From NCBI RefSeq assembly GCF_024494595.1, contig NZ_JANHDI010000006.1, positions 1 through 64,000 on the forward strand: DNA of 64,000 nucleotides, read 5' to 3'. Within the stretch, counting starts at the first letter, position 1; the number at the start of each line of letters is the position of its first letter. The notes under the pieces were generated by a model. It was not told the origin of the DNA. It saw only the letters and a list, made by a program, of their open reading frames with translations, and did not search any database. Positions 1 to 9,652 of this stretch are shown piece by piece. This stretch comes from Halobellus rarus. Its GTDB lineage: Archaea > Halobacteriota > Halobacteria > Halobacteriales > Haloferacaceae. Both the position numbers and the translations under genes were made by a program.

Positions 1-610
1 CCCGCACGGCCTGCCGGTCAGCCGCGTCGGCGTGAACCCACTGTCGGACCGGACCGCCGATGCCGACGGCGGCGATGCCGAACCAGACGGTCACGCCGAG
101 GAGGAGCGGGAGGACAAGCACGGCCACGGCGGCTGCCAGCCCGACACCGACTAGACCCAGCCACGGGTCTCCGAGAGCGGCCATATCAGCGATATAGCTC
201 CCGACGACGGCGAACCCGAGTCCGCCGAGGGCGAGGAGACCCCCGCCGAGAACGATGCCCACAACGACTGTGAGCGCCGCCAGTCCGACACCGAGTCTCG
301 CAAGCTGCGTGTAGGCGTATACGACGACGAAGGAGAGTAGCCCGTAAGCGAAAACGCCGTAGATCACTGATAACGGGAGGTTCGACGCCGACGCCTCGAC
401 GGCGTCGGAGACGCGGCCCCCCCAGCGGTAGAGAACGAACCCACCGAAGAACGTGCTGGCGAGAAACGCGATTAGCGCCCTGACTGTCGCCGGTGCCTCG
501 GTGACGGCCGCCGGATCCAGCGACTGCAGCGGGATCTGAACCGGAATCCCGGCGGGTATCCCTACACCGACGACGGCGGTGACCTGCGAAATCACGCTAC
601 GTTGTAGCAC
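1..610 (-). CDS. Hypothetical multi-pass membrane protein, C-terminus beyond the left edge
   Basis: An uninterrupted minus-strand frame runs off the left edge; about 203 residues are visible. The proposed start is GTG at 610, with a second in-frame GTG at 595. After a short polar stretch the translation is dominated by hydrophobic segments (for example around VLYRWGG, SVIYGVFAYGLLSFVVVYAY and two Gly/Ala/Leu/Val-rich helices), so at least four membrane helices are likely. The visible part ends in a hydrophilic stretch after GGPVRQWVHADAADRQ. I do not recognise the family with confidence. It could be the membrane domain of a longer polymer-forming or DUF-type haloarchaeal protein. It is read in the same direction as folCP. 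Confidence 0.6.
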   Translation of the reverse strand, partial: MLQRSVISQVTAVVGVGIPAGIPVQIPLQSLDPAAVTEAPATVRALIAFLASTFFGGFVLYRWGGRVSDAVEASASNLPLSVIYGVFAYGLLSFVVVYAYTQLARLGVGLAALTVVVGIVLGGGLLALGGLGFAVVGSYIADMAALGDPWLGLVGVGLAAAVAVLVLPLLLGVTVWFGIAAVGIGGPVRQWVHADAADRQAVR

Positions 611-685
611 GACCCGTGGTGAAAGTGTGTCGGTACAGACCGGGAGTGAGACCGACCGAACGCGGCCTTCGACGAAACGGGCGGA

Positions 686-3166
686 TCAGGAGTCGGGATC
701 GATCCGGCCGTCGACAGCGCGGATGGCCGAGGCGTTCTCTCGGACGTCGTGGACGCGGACCACGTCGGCACCGCGGTCCGCCGCGAGCGCGGTCCCGGCG
801 ATCGTGGGCGTGAGTCGACCGTCGTCGGCGTAGTCGATCGCCTTGTACATCGATTTCCGGGAGTGACCGATGAGCACGGGGCAGCCGAGCGCTCTGAACT
901 CCCCGGCGCGGTCGATGAGTGCGTACGACTCGGCGGGCGATTTTCCGAACCCACAGCCCGGATCGATGACGATCTGATCGCGGTCGATCCCCGCGCGTTC
1001 GGCCCGGAGGAGTTGTTCCCCGAGTTCGTCGATGACGTCCTCGACGACGTCGTCGTAGATGGGCGAACTGTCGGGGTCGACCGGGATCGAGAGGCTGTGC
1101 ATCAGGACGAGCGACGCGTCGTGGTCGGCGACGACGAACGGCATCTCCGGGTCGGTGAGACCGGAGACGTCGTTGACGATGTCCGCACCCGCGTCGAGCG
1201 CCGCGTCGGCGACCGACGCCTTCCACGTGTCGACGGAGATCGGGACGTCGAGGTCCGAGAGGGCCTCGATCACCGGGACGACGCGGTCGATCTCCTCCTC
1301 GGCGGGCACCGGGTCCGCGCCGGGACGGGTGCTCTCACCGCCGACGTCGATGATGTCTGCGCCGGAGTCGACCAGCGCCTCCGCGCGTTCGACGGCCGCG
1401 TCGAGCGCCTCGTACTCGCCGCCGTCGTGGAAGCTATCGGGAGTGACGTTGAGAATGCCCATTACCGCGGTCTCCTCCCCGGCGAGGGGCCCGAGCCCGG
1501 ATTCGCGAGAGGGATCGATCGGGTCCAGTTGCCCGTCGAGTTGGGCCGCGACGCGCCTGAGTCCGAGCCCTTCGTTCGAGAGCGCAGTCGCGAGCGACCG
1601 CAGCTGACCGGTCGTCCCCGCGATCACCGTGGCGACCAGTTTCTCCGGGCTCCCGGCCGTCGACCGTCGACAGTCGCCGCCGACGTCCGAGAGAAGTTCG
1701 TCGATCCGCTCGGCCTGTTCGGGTCTGAGATACGTTCTGAACACCCGACGATCGACGGCGGAAACGGGGCCGTCTCGCGGCGCATCGGCCGCGGAATCGG
1801 TCTCCGCCGCGTCAGTATCGGACTCGAAGTCGGCACCGACGAACGACGAGGCGACGTGTGACCCACGCGTGCGGGCGGTCGGGGCGAGCCGACGGGTCCA
1901 TCGGTCCCGAGCCTCCGCGACGGTGTACAGCGACCCCGACACGAGGACGAAGTCGTCGGGATCGGCCGCCTCGATGGCCCGCTCGGTCGCCTCCGGGACC
2001 GACGCGACCGTCTCGACCGATCCGGCGTACGCGGAGAGCGTCTCCGCGAGCGCGTCCGGGTGCTCGGCGCGATCGAGGTCGGGGCGAGTCGCGTACGCCG
2101 TCGCGACTTCCGGCAGCGACTCCACCATCTCTCCGTACGCCTTGTCGGCCATCGCGCCGAACACGAGGTGGAGGTCCTCGTAGTCGTAGCGGGCGAGCAG
2201 GTCCGAGAGCGTCGCCGCCGCCCCCGGATTGTGCGAACCGTCGAGGACGACCATCGGCTCGGTCGACAGTATCTCGAACCGGCCGGGCCAGACGACCGAC
2301 CGGAGCCCGTCGGCGATGGCGTCGGTGTCCACGTCGGCGATCTGACGCGCCAGGGTCGCGGCCACGCCCGCGTTGCAGGCCTGATGCGAGCCGAGGAGCG
2401 GCAGGTTCGTTTCGAGCGACCAGCCGGGACCGGCGATCGACACCTCGCTCTCGACTGCCGAACGCATCCCGGTCTCGACGGCGACGACGTCGGGTGCGTC
2501 CGCTCCGTCGCCGCGTTCTGGGCCGACGGAGACCACGTCGGTCACCTCTCGGATCGCCGCGAGCGCCGCCCCGTCCGCGCCGGTCACGAGCGGGGCGGCC
2601 TTCGGCGCGACCTGCGCTTTGTCGCGTGCGATCTCCTCGACGGTTTCACCCAGGAGTTCGGTGTGTTCGAGGCTGACGCTCGTGACGGCGCTGGCCACCG
2701 GATCGACCGCGCTCGTCGCGTCGTACCGGCCGCCGATCCCCACTTCCAGGATCGCCACGTCGACGTCCATCTCGCTGAAGTGCCGGAGCGCGACGGCCGT
2801 GAGGACCTCGAAGTGGGTCGGTTCGTCGTCGTCGTCCCGAAGGCGGTCGATGCAGGGCGTGAGTTCGTCGGTGTACTTCGAGATCAGCGATTTCGGGACC
2901 TTCCGTCCGTCGACGCGTACCTGCTCGCGGAAGTCGTTCAGTCCGGGCGAGGTGAAGAGCCCGACACTCAGGCCCGCGCGACGGAGCACGCTATCGAGCA
3001 TCCGTGCCGTGCTCCCCTTCCCGTTCGATCCGGCGATCTGGACGCACTCGACGTCGTCCTGCGGGTCGTCGAAGTGCGAGAGCATCCGGGCGGTCGTCTC
3101 GATGCCGAGTTTCGGCCGGCGCCGTTGAAACGAGGTGAGGTAGTCGGCGGCCACGTGGTATTCCAT
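686..3166 (-). CDS. folCP: Bifunctional folylpolyglutamate synthase / dihydropteroate synthase
   Basis: This 826-residue protein fuses two folate enzymes. Residues 1 to about 430 are a Mur-ligase-type FolC domain with the ATP loop GSNGKGST at 46-53. Residues 569-826 are a dihydropteroate synthase TIM barrel beginning MGILNVTPDSF, with GGESTRPGA, a conserved NDVSG and the late GHSRKS segment. A less conserved acidic linker joins them. The reactions are condensation of pABA with the pterin pyrophosphate and glutamylation of the (dihydro)pteroate/folate product. The fusion is known from Haloferax, where folCP was shown to be functional. The ATG at 3166 gives a normal FolC N-terminus. The divergent neighbour fhs uses the folate product. 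Confidence 0.95.
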   Translation of the reverse strand: MEYHVAADYLTSFQRRRPKLGIETTARMLSHFDDPQDDVECVQIAGSNGKGSTARMLDSVLRRAGLSVGLFTSPGLNDFREQVRVDGRKVPKSLISKYTDELTPCIDRLRDDDDEPTHFEVLTAVALRHFSEMDVDVAILEVGIGGRYDATSAVDPVASAVTSVSLEHTELLGETVEEIARDKAQVAPKAAPLVTGADGAALAAIREVTDVVSVGPERGDGADAPDVVAVETGMRSAVESEVSIAGPGWSLETNLPLLGSHQACNAGVAATLARQIADVDTDAIADGLRSVVWPGRFEILSTEPMVVLDGSHNPGAAATLSDLLARYDYEDLHLVFGAMADKAYGEMVESLPEVATAYATRPDLDRAEHPDALAETLSAYAGSVETVASVPEATERAIEAADPDDFVLVSGSLYTVAEARDRWTRRLAPTARTRGSHVASSFVGADFESDTDAAETDSAADAPRDGPVSAVDRRVFRTYLRPEQAERIDELLSDVGGDCRRSTAGSPEKLVATVIAGTTGQLRSLATALSNEGLGLRRVAAQLDGQLDPIDPSRESGLGPLAGEETAVMGILNVTPDSFHDGGEYEALDAAVERAEALVDSGADIIDVGGESTRPGADPVPAEEEIDRVVPVIEALSDLDVPISVDTWKASVADAALDAGADIVNDVSGLTDPEMPFVVADHDASLVLMHSLSIPVDPDSSPIYDDVVEDVIDELGEQLLRAERAGIDRDQIVIDPGCGFGKSPAESYALIDRAGEFRALGCPVLIGHSRKSMYKAIDYADDGRLTPTIAGTALAADRGADVVRVHDVRENASAIRAVDGRIDPDS

Positions 3167-3531
3167 ACCAACGTATCGTCGTCGGTTGCCTGATTAACTT
3201 ATCGCAGCGGAGACGATCACGGTAATAGTACGAATTATGATACGATCAGTGTGGAGTCGATGATACCGAGCATATCGGACGAGGTCTCGGATTCGGCGAC
3301 TCTCGTCCCTCCGGACGATAGCGCAAGGCGATCACGAGAATCCGGTTTCATCCGCCTGTACACGGGATCGGACCAGTGTTTGTGAACACGCTTAAACAGT
3401 GAGAGCCTCGGTTCAGTCCGAGCATACCGGTCGGTTTTTTCGCTCTCTATCGCCGAGGGAAACACGTCTTCTCCGATTTCTGTAACTTTTTTCCGATACC
3501 CTTACGTGAGGTGCGCGGGACACCAGTTAGT
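3167..3531. promoter_or_regulatory. Divergent intergenic region between folCP and fhs
   Basis: This is about 365 bases without a convincing gene. It is less GC-rich than its neighbours and should hold two divergent promoters. For fhs, the stretch around 3494-3503 (GATACCCTTA) lies about 30 bases before the ATG at 3532, which fits a TATA box for a nearly leaderless mRNA. A 76-codon minus-strand frame at 3235-3465 has no recognisable features and is not called. Confidence 0.45.
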
Positions 3532-5253
3532 ATGACGTCCGAAGACGACGGCGGTTTCCCCACAGACTACGAGATCGCGAAAGACGCGGAGAAAGAACCG
3601 ATCAAAGACGTGCTCGAGCCGTGGGGCATCGACAACGACGACATCGAACTGTACGGCGACTACAAGGCGAAACTGTCCCACGACGGCGTCGACCGTCTCC
3701 GGGACAACGCCGAGAACAAAGAGGGTAACCTCGTACTCGTGACGGGGATGACACCGACGCCGATGGGCGAGGGCAAGACGGTCACGACCGTCGGCCTCGG
3801 TCAGACGCTGAACCACGTCGGCGAGGACGCGATGATCGCGATCCGCGAACCGTCCCTCGGGCCGGTCTTCGGCGTCAAGGGCGGCGCGGCCGGCGGCGGC
3901 TACTCGCAGGTGCTCCCGATGGAGGACATCAACCTCCACTTCACCGGTGACCTCCACGCGCTCACCTCCGCGCACAACCTCATCGCGGCGATGCTCGACG
4001 CGAAGATCTCTCAGGACGAGGAGTTCGACGTCGACATCAACGACGTCGCGTGGCCGCGCGCGATGGACATGAACGAGCGCGCACTCCGCGACATCGTCGT
4101 CGGTCTCGGCGGCAAGTCCGGCGGGACGCCGCGCGAGAGTCGCTTCCTCCTGACGGCGGCCTCCGAGCTGATGGCCGTCCTCTGCCTCGCCGAGGACCTC
4201 GGCGATCTCAAAGAGCGCATCGCGAGCATCATCGTCGCCTACGACACGGACGGCGACCCGATCACCGTCGACGACGTCGACGCGACCGGCCCGGCCGCGA
4301 TGCTCCTGAAGGACGCGATCAAGCCGAACCTGGTCCAGACCATCGAAGGCACGCCCGCGTTCGTCCACGGCGGCCCCTTCGCGAACATCGCCCACGGGAC
4401 CAACTCCCTGATCGCCGACAAGACGGCGTTCGGGATGGGCGATTACCTCGTCACCGAGGCCGGCTTCGGCTCCGACCTCGGCGCGGAGAAGTTCATGAAC
4501 ATCGTCTGCCGCCTCGGCGACATGACGCCGAACGCGGTCGTGCTCGTCTCCACGGTGCGCGCGCTGAAGTACCACGGGATGGGGATGTGGCCCGCCGACC
4601 TCGAAGAGGTCAAGGAGGCCGGCGTCGACGAGCTTGAAGCCGGCTTCGCGAACCTCGACAAGCACGTCCGGAACCTGCAGAAGTTCGGCGTCCCGGTCGT
4701 CGTGGCGCTCAACCGCTTCCCCGACGACACCGACGAGGAAGTCCAGGCCGTCCTCGACCACTGTCGCGAGGACCTCGGCGTGCGCATCGCCGAGTCGAAC
4801 GTCTTCGCCGAGGGCAGCGAGGGCGGCGTCGACCTCGCCGAGAACGTCGTCGAGGCCGTCGACGAGGGCGACGAGGACGACTTCGACCACCTCTACCCGG
4901 ACGACGCGCCGATCAAAGAGAAAATCGAGACCGTCGCGACCGAGGTCTACGGTGCCGAAGGTGTCAACTTCACCGGCGACGCCGAGGACGACATCGAACG
5001 GCTGAACGATCTCGGCTTCGACGACGCCCCGGTCTGTCTCTCGAAGACGTTCCACTCGCTCAGCGACGACCCCTCGAAGAAGGGCGCGCCGTCGGGCTGG
5101 GAACTCGAAGTCCGCGAGCTGTACCCGTCCGCGGGCGCGGGCTTCATCGTCGCGCTGACGGGCGACGTGCTCGACATGCCGGGGCTGCCGGCGACCCCCG
5201 CCGCGGCCGGGATGGACATCGACGAGGACGGCAACATCAGCGGCCTGTTCTAG
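3532..5253 (+). CDS. fhs: Formate--tetrahydrofolate ligase
   Basis: This 573-residue protein makes 10-formyl-tetrahydrofolate from formate, THF and ATP in the cytoplasm. The nucleotide-binding segment TPTPMGEGKTVTTVG is at residues 74-88, followed by the family hallmark REPSLGPVFGVKGGAAGGG. The conserved HGGPFANIAHG stretch and the C-terminal end (LPATPAAAGMDID) are intact, and the length is normal for the family. I prefer the ATG at 3532 to the in-frame GTG at 3511, because a TATA-like element lies about 30 bases upstream of it. A strong hairpin and T-run follow the stop. It sits beside folCP, with a formate dehydrogenase gene 2 kb downstream. Confidence 0.96.
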   Translation: MTSEDDGGFPTDYEIAKDAEKEPIKDVLEPWGIDNDDIELYGDYKAKLSHDGVDRLRDNAENKEGNLVLVTGMTPTPMGEGKTVTTVGLGQTLNHVGEDAMIAIREPSLGPVFGVKGGAAGGGYSQVLPMEDINLHFTGDLHALTSAHNLIAAMLDAKISQDEEFDVDINDVAWPRAMDMNERALRDIVVGLGGKSGGTPRESRFLLTAASELMAVLCLAEDLGDLKERIASIIVAYDTDGDPITVDDVDATGPAAMLLKDAIKPNLVQTIEGTPAFVHGGPFANIAHGTNSLIADKTAFGMGDYLVTEAGFGSDLGAEKFMNIVCRLGDMTPNAVVLVSTVRALKYHGMGMWPADLEEVKEAGVDELEAGFANLDKHVRNLQKFGVPVVVALNRFPDDTDEEVQAVLDHCREDLGVRIAESNVFAEGSEGGVDLAENVVEAVDEGDEDDFDHLYPDDAPIKEKIETVATEVYGAEGVNFTGDAEDDIERLNDLGFDDAPVCLSKTFHSLSDDPSKKGAPSGWELEVRELYPSAGAGFIVALTGDVLDMPGLPATPAAAGMDIDEDGNISGLF

Positions 5254-5256
5254 GCT

Positions 5257-5296
5257 CGCTGTCGGCGGTTTCGACGGCGACAGCGGTATATTTTTT
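5257..5296 (+). terminator. Hairpin plus T-run behind fhs
   Basis: CGCTGTCG at 5257-5264 pairs perfectly with CGACAGCG at 5278-5285. Six T residues follow at 5291-5296, directly downstream of the fhs stop. Archaeal termination mainly needs the U-tract, which the FttA factor encoded at 25.9 kb recognises. The hairpin makes this the clearest terminator in the window. Confidence 0.7.
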
Positions 5297-5333
5297 GCGA
5301 GAACCGAGAATTACTGACAACCGCTAGGTCGTC

Positions 5334-5894
5334 CTATGAGTCCTCGGCCAGGACCCACAGCGCCCGGTACAGATCCCAGAGTGAACAGCCACACCGCTCG
5401 GCGACCGCCCGGTACGTTTCGAGATAGCGCTCGTAGTCCTCGACCGCCGGCGGCGACGGATACGCGGCGTCGAGTTCACCGTACTCGCGGAGGGTCGACC
5501 ACTGCCGTTCGTCGATCACGACGTAGTTCTCGGGGTGGAGGAACTGACAGAACGCCGAGGCGATCGGCACGTCGACGCCCGCGAGTCCGGTAAGGTGCGC
5601 GAGCTTCTCGGCCGCGCTGTCGGCGTCGACCGCCGCTTCGATGGCCGCGTGGACGTCCTCGTAGTCGTTGTCGTCGTAGGCGTCCTCCAGCGCGCGGCGC
5701 TCGGCGTTCGGCATCCCACCCAGGAACCGGCGGCCGTACCACTGGACGATCCACTCGGGGTCGCGCCAGCCGTAGTCCCCGCTCGCGAGCATATCCGGCA
5801 GCATCTCCAGGTGCTCTTCTTCGGCGTGTGCGAGCGGCTGAATCTCCGGGTATTTCTGAAGTTTCTCCTCGACGAGGTCCGCAGTGAGAGCCAT
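5334..5894 (-). CDS. HhH-GPD-like helical protein (possible DNA glycosylase relative)
   Basis: The protein has 186 residues from the ATG at 5894; the frame is open further upstream, but the acidic haloarchaeal composition begins at this Met. The central part, around LTGLAGVDVPIASAFCQFLHPENYVVIDERQW, resembles the helix-hairpin-helix plus xDxR-type core of HhH-GPD base-excision proteins, in which a GVP-ASA hairpin precedes a P-x-Y-x-V-I-D-x-R segment. The C-terminal helices contain CGCSLWDLYRALWVL. I see no iron-sulfur cysteine motif. Many such proteins are annotated only as hypothetical, so glycosylase activity is inference. It converges with fhs. Confidence 0.7.
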   Translation of the reverse strand: MALTADLVEEKLQKYPEIQPLAHAEEEHLEMLPDMLASGDYGWRDPEWIVQWYGRRFLGGMPNAERRALEDAYDDNDYEDVHAAIEAAVDADSAAEKLAHLTGLAGVDVPIASAFCQFLHPENYVVIDERQWSTLREYGELDAAYPSPPAVEDYERYLETYRAVAERCGCSLWDLYRALWVLAEDS

Positions 5895-6163
5895 ACAGAT
5901 CGTTGCCCCGCCAGGGACCTCATACTGTCGGACGCGAACCTGTGTCGTCTCCAGTCTCTGACGGTCTGTGTGCTCTCCGCGCCGGCGCACCGACACCAGT
6001 GGAGTCGATGGCAGTCCGTTCGTCGCCGTCGTGTGTCGGAAGCCCGTTCCGATTCCGCGCACTGCACTTCCGTGTCTTATCACTCTCAAACGTCTTCGCT
6101 CGAAATCCCAGATTCTGAGAACGCACGGGCGCTTTACTATCGTTACTGAGGAACGTCCTGTCG

Positions 6164-7105
6164 ATGTCACCAGAAATCGCACGGCTCGGACACGTCGCAC
6201 TGGAGACGCCGGATCTGGACGAATCGCTGGCCTTCTTCGGCGACACGGTGGGTCTGGAGGTCGTCGAACGAACCGAGGGGACGGCGTACCTCCGCGCCGT
6301 CGAGGAGTGGGATCACCACTCGCTCAGCCTGACCGAGGCCGACGAGTCCGGGATCGACCACATCGGGTGGCAAACGGAGGAGCCGGAACACGTGGCCGCG
6401 TTCGCCGAGACGTTCGAAGACCGGGGAATGGACGTCACCTGGGTCGAAGCGGGCGCGGAGGCGGGCCAGGGCGGGGCGATCCGCTTCGAGGTGCCGAACG
6501 GTCACCGATTCGAGCTCTACGGCGAGATGGCGAAGCCCGACGCCCCCGCGGAACGGCGCTCGCGGCTGAAGAACCGCCAGTACGATCCGACAGACAACGG
6601 CCCGGTCGCGCCGAACCGGATCGATCACCTCCAGATCTGGGACGGGGACGCCCTCCAATGTGCCGAGTGGATACAGGACGAACTGGGCTATCAGGTCCAG
6701 GAGTACTACGATCTGGCGGACGGGTCGCGCTGGGGGACGTTCCTGAGTGCCTGCGGCGTCAAGATCGATCTCGCGATTGTCCAGTCGGAGAACGAAGACG
6801 ACGACGCCGCGGTCCACCACGTCGCCTACGAGGTCGATTCGGCGAACGACCTGTTCGAGGCCCACAACGTGATGAACGAGAACCGCGTCCCGGTCGACGG
6901 CATCGGTCAGCACGGCATCTCCCGCGGCGAGTTCATGTACGCCCGCGATCCCGCGAGCGGACACCGGATCGAGTTCAACACGGGGAGTTACCTCACGCTC
7001 GATCCCCACTGGGAACCCGTCGCCTGGGAAGAAAACGACATCAGCGACGGCGACGACCACCAGTGGATCGGCGGCATCGACTCGCTGAAGCGCGTCACGT
7101 ACTGA
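6164..7105 (+). CDS. Two-domain VOC protein, catechol 2,3-dioxygenase-like
   Basis: This 313-residue protein has two vicinal-oxygen-chelate modules. The first starts ARLGHVALETPDLDESLAFF. The second starts NRIDHLQIWDGD at about residue 150. The second module keeps the expected metal triad: His in IDHLQIW, His in VHHVAYEV and Glu in HRIEFNTG. This matches Fe(II)/Mn(II) extradiol ring-cleavage dioxygenases, so meta-cleavage of a catechol-type substrate is likely. The true substrate is unknown because no other ring-degradation genes are nearby. It is monocistronic, divergent from the HhH-GPD-like gene. Confidence 0.85.
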   Translation: MSPEIARLGHVALETPDLDESLAFFGDTVGLEVVERTEGTAYLRAVEEWDHHSLSLTEADESGIDHIGWQTEEPEHVAAFAETFEDRGMDVTWVEAGAEAGQGGAIRFEVPNGHRFELYGEMAKPDAPAERRSRLKNRQYDPTDNGPVAPNRIDHLQIWDGDALQCAEWIQDELGYQVQEYYDLADGSRWGTFLSACGVKIDLAIVQSENEDDDAAVHHVAYEVDSANDLFEAHNVMNENRVPVDGIGQHGISRGEFMYARDPASGHRIEFNTGSYLTLDPHWEPVAWEENDISDGDDHQWIGGIDSLKRVTY

Positions 7106-7434
7106 CGAGACGCCCGTCTCCAACGCTCGCACCGATCGAACGACGGGTGGTCGGTGGCAAATACGCCCGTCGCGCGATCAGCCCGATGACCGCAAACGCT
7201 CACCGGGGCTCCGCAGATCATCGACGTGATCTGATACGTTGTGTCGTCGGGGGCGTGTCGCGTCCGATCGCTCTCGCTCTCTTCGCCGGTGCCCCATTCG
7301 ACCTCTGTATCCGGACAAAACGGCTATTCTGGGCTTTCGTCCGGGTATCTCGGCGTGAGTGTGTGAGAAAGATTCATACTCGTGGCCGGGCAGGATTACA
7401 AACGAGATGAATAATCACGCGGAGGGAGCACGTT
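7106..7434. other. Intergenic region upstream of the formate dehydrogenase gene
   Basis: These 329 bases hold no supportable gene. The last part is the fdh leader: a GGAGG at 7421-7425 lies nine bases before the ATG at 7435 and is a good Shine-Dalgarno sequence, supporting that start. TATA-like AT-rich stretches occur around 7370-7400. Confidence 0.4.
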
Positions 7435-9549
7435 ATGTCGAGTGACGAACAGGACCCGGTGAAGACGATCTGCCCGTACTGCGGCGTCGGCTGCGGGATC
7501 CAGGTACAGCCCGGCGAGGACCCCGGGGATATGCGGTTCATGCCGTGGGGCGACGCGCCGGTCAACGACGGGCGCGTCTGCATCAAAGGCGGCGCGGCGA
7601 CACAGGTCGTCGACCACGAGGACCGTCTCACCGACCCGCTGATCAAGGAGGACGGCGAGTTCCGCGAGGCCTCCTGGGAGGAGGCCTACGAGCGGATCGT
7701 CTCCGAGATGGAGGAGATCCGCGAGGAGTTCGGCCCCGACGCGATGGGGTTCTTCGGCTCCTCGAAGACGATGAACGAGGAGAACTACCTCCTCCAGAAG
7801 CTCGCGCGGCGCTACGGCACCAACAACGTCGACAACTGCACGCGGATGTGCCACGCGTCGACGGTGTGGGCGCTGCGCACGAGCCTCGGCGCGGGCGCGA
7901 TGACGAACAGTATGGAGGACCTCGAGGCGGAGGCCGACGTGCTGTGGATCCAGGGGGCGAACCCCGCCGAACAGCACCCGATCGCCAACAGCAACTACTT
8001 CCGACAGGCCGTCCTCGACGGCGCGACGGTCATCCAGGTCGATCCCCACGCCAACAAGACGACGACCTCCTTCGACATCGAGGAGACCGAGCGTCACCAG
8101 CACCTCCAGGTCGAACCCGGCGCGGACATCCCGCTTCTCAACATCGTCCTGAAGACGGTGTTGGAGAACGACTGGGTCGACGAGGAGTTCGTCGAAGAGC
8201 GCACCGAGGGCATCGAGGACCTCCGAGAGACCCTCGAAGACTTCGACAAGGAGGCCGCCGCCGAGGAGGCCGGCGTCCCGCTCGAAGACATCGAACTCGC
8301 CGCCGAGAAGTACGCCACGGCCGACAACGCCGCCATCTTCACCGGGATGGGGATGAGCCAGCACACCTGCGGCGTCGACAACGTCCAGAACGAGATCAAC
8401 CTCGCGCTCATCACCGGCAACCTCGGCCGGCCGGGGACGGGCGTGAACCCGCTCCGCGGACAGAACAACGTCCAGGGGACGAGCGACGTCGGCGCGATGC
8501 CGAACGTCCTGCCCGGCTACCAGCTCGTCGACGACGACGAGGCGAGAGAGAGCGTCGAGGACGTCTGGGGGTTCGAGATCCCGGACGAGCCCGGCCTGAC
8601 GAACGTCGAGATCACCCACAGCATCGGCGAGCAGATCCAGGGGATGTACGTGATGGGCGAGAACCCCGTCATGTCCGAACCCAACGCCAACCACGTCTCC
8701 GATCTCCTCGACGAGCTCGGCTTCCTGGTGGTGCAGGACATCTTCATGACCGAGACGGCCGAGTACGCCGACGTCGTGCTGCCGGCGACGACGTGGGCCG
8801 AGCGCGGCGGCACCGTCACCAACACCGACCGGCGCGTCCAGCGGATGCGCGGCGTCCAGAAGGTCCACGAGAACACCGAGCACGACCTCGACATCCTCTG
8901 TGAGGTCGGCACGCGGCTCTTCGGCGAGGGCTTCGACTTCGACACGCCCGAGGAAGCGTTCGAGGAGCTCCGTCAGGTCTGCCCCAGCTACCACGGGATG
9001 ACCTACGACGCGCTCGGCGAGGAGGGCATCCACTGGCCCTGCTACGAGGAGGGCGACGAGGGCGATCAGTACCTCTACGAGGACGGCTTCGAGACCGAGA
9101 GCGGCCTCGGTCAGATCGAGGGCGTCACCCACCAGCCGCCGAAGGAGGTGCCCGACGAGGAGTACCCGCTCATCCTCACGACCGCGCGCCTCGAAGAGCA
9201 CTACAACACCGGGACGATGAGCCGGCGCTCGCCGCGGCTCAACAAGCAGTACCCCGAGAACTTCGTCGACGTCCACCCGAACGACGCCGAGCGCTACGGC
9301 ATCGAGGACGGCGAGAAGATCACCCTGAAGTCCCGACGCGGCGAGATCGAGGTCGAGGCCCACGTCACCGACGACATCAAGGAGGGCGTCGTCTGGACGA
9401 CGCCGCACTTCGCGGCCGCCTCCGCGAACCTGCTCACGAACGACGTGCTCGACGAGCGGGCGAAGATCCCCGAGTACAAGGCGTCAGCCGCTGAGATAGA
9501 GGTCGGCGTCGAGCCGTCCGACGCGGGCGACGCGCCGGCCGACGACTGA
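7435..9549 (+). CDS. fdhF: Formate dehydrogenase, molybdopterin catalytic subunit (FdhF type)
   Basis: This 704-residue member of the DMSO-reductase superfamily oxidises formate to CO2 at a Mo/W-bis-MGD centre. The N-terminal [4Fe-4S] motif uses Cys13, Cys16, Cys20 and Cys49. NCTRMCH at 134-140 matches the formate dehydrogenase active site, with Cys139 in place of the selenocysteine of E. coli FdhF and the catalytic His140 behind it. The C-terminal molybdopterin-dinucleotide-binding domain is present from roughly residue 570. There is no N-terminal ferredoxin-like domain and no electron-transfer subunit gene next door, so ferredoxin or another soluble carrier is the likely partner. It converges on an AOR-like gene. 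Confidence 0.9.
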   Translation: MSSDEQDPVKTICPYCGVGCGIQVQPGEDPGDMRFMPWGDAPVNDGRVCIKGGAATQVVDHEDRLTDPLIKEDGEFREASWEEAYERIVSEMEEIREEFGPDAMGFFGSSKTMNEENYLLQKLARRYGTNNVDNCTRMCHASTVWALRTSLGAGAMTNSMEDLEAEADVLWIQGANPAEQHPIANSNYFRQAVLDGATVIQVDPHANKTTTSFDIEETERHQHLQVEPGADIPLLNIVLKTVLENDWVDEEFVEERTEGIEDLRETLEDFDKEAAAEEAGVPLEDIELAAEKYATADNAAIFTGMGMSQHTCGVDNVQNEINLALITGNLGRPGTGVNPLRGQNNVQGTSDVGAMPNVLPGYQLVDDDEARESVEDVWGFEIPDEPGLTNVEITHSIGEQIQGMYVMGENPVMSEPNANHVSDLLDELGFLVVQDIFMTETAEYADVVLPATTWAERGGTVTNTDRRVQRMRGVQKVHENTEHDLDILCEVGTRLFGEGFDFDTPEEAFEELRQVCPSYHGMTYDALGEEGIHWPCYEEGDEGDQYLYEDGFETESGLGQIEGVTHQPPKEVPDEEYPLILTTARLEEHYNTGTMSRRSPRLNKQYPENFVDVHPNDAERYGIEDGEKITLKSRRGEIEVEAHVTDDIKEGVVWTTPHFAAASANLLTNDVLDERAKIPEYKASAAEIEVGVEPSDAGDAPADD

Positions 9550-9652
9550 TCGCTCGCCGGAGCCGTCGTTCGAAAGAGACGTTCGACCGTCGGAGCCGGT
9601 TCGGGAGAGATCGACCGGACGGTCGGACTGAACGCTCGGTGTATGCTATTTT

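Noticed and set aside
749-1861. Long plus-strand open frame opposite folCP
   Set aside because: It is antisense to a clearly recognised enzyme. Its Arg/Asp-rich composition is the usual mirror of GC-rich coding DNA, and it has no domain features.
3235-3465. 76-codon minus-strand frame between folCP and fhs
   Set aside because: It has no family features and mixed codon bias, and it lies in a divergent promoter region.
3502-5055. Long minus-strand frame opposite fhs
   Set aside because: It is a mirror of a real gene, Val/Asp/Arg-rich with no motifs.
7396-9408. 670-codon minus-strand frame opposite the formate dehydrogenase gene
   Set aside because: It is a shadow frame. The plus-strand gene has all catalytic motifs, and overlapping genes of this size are not credible here.
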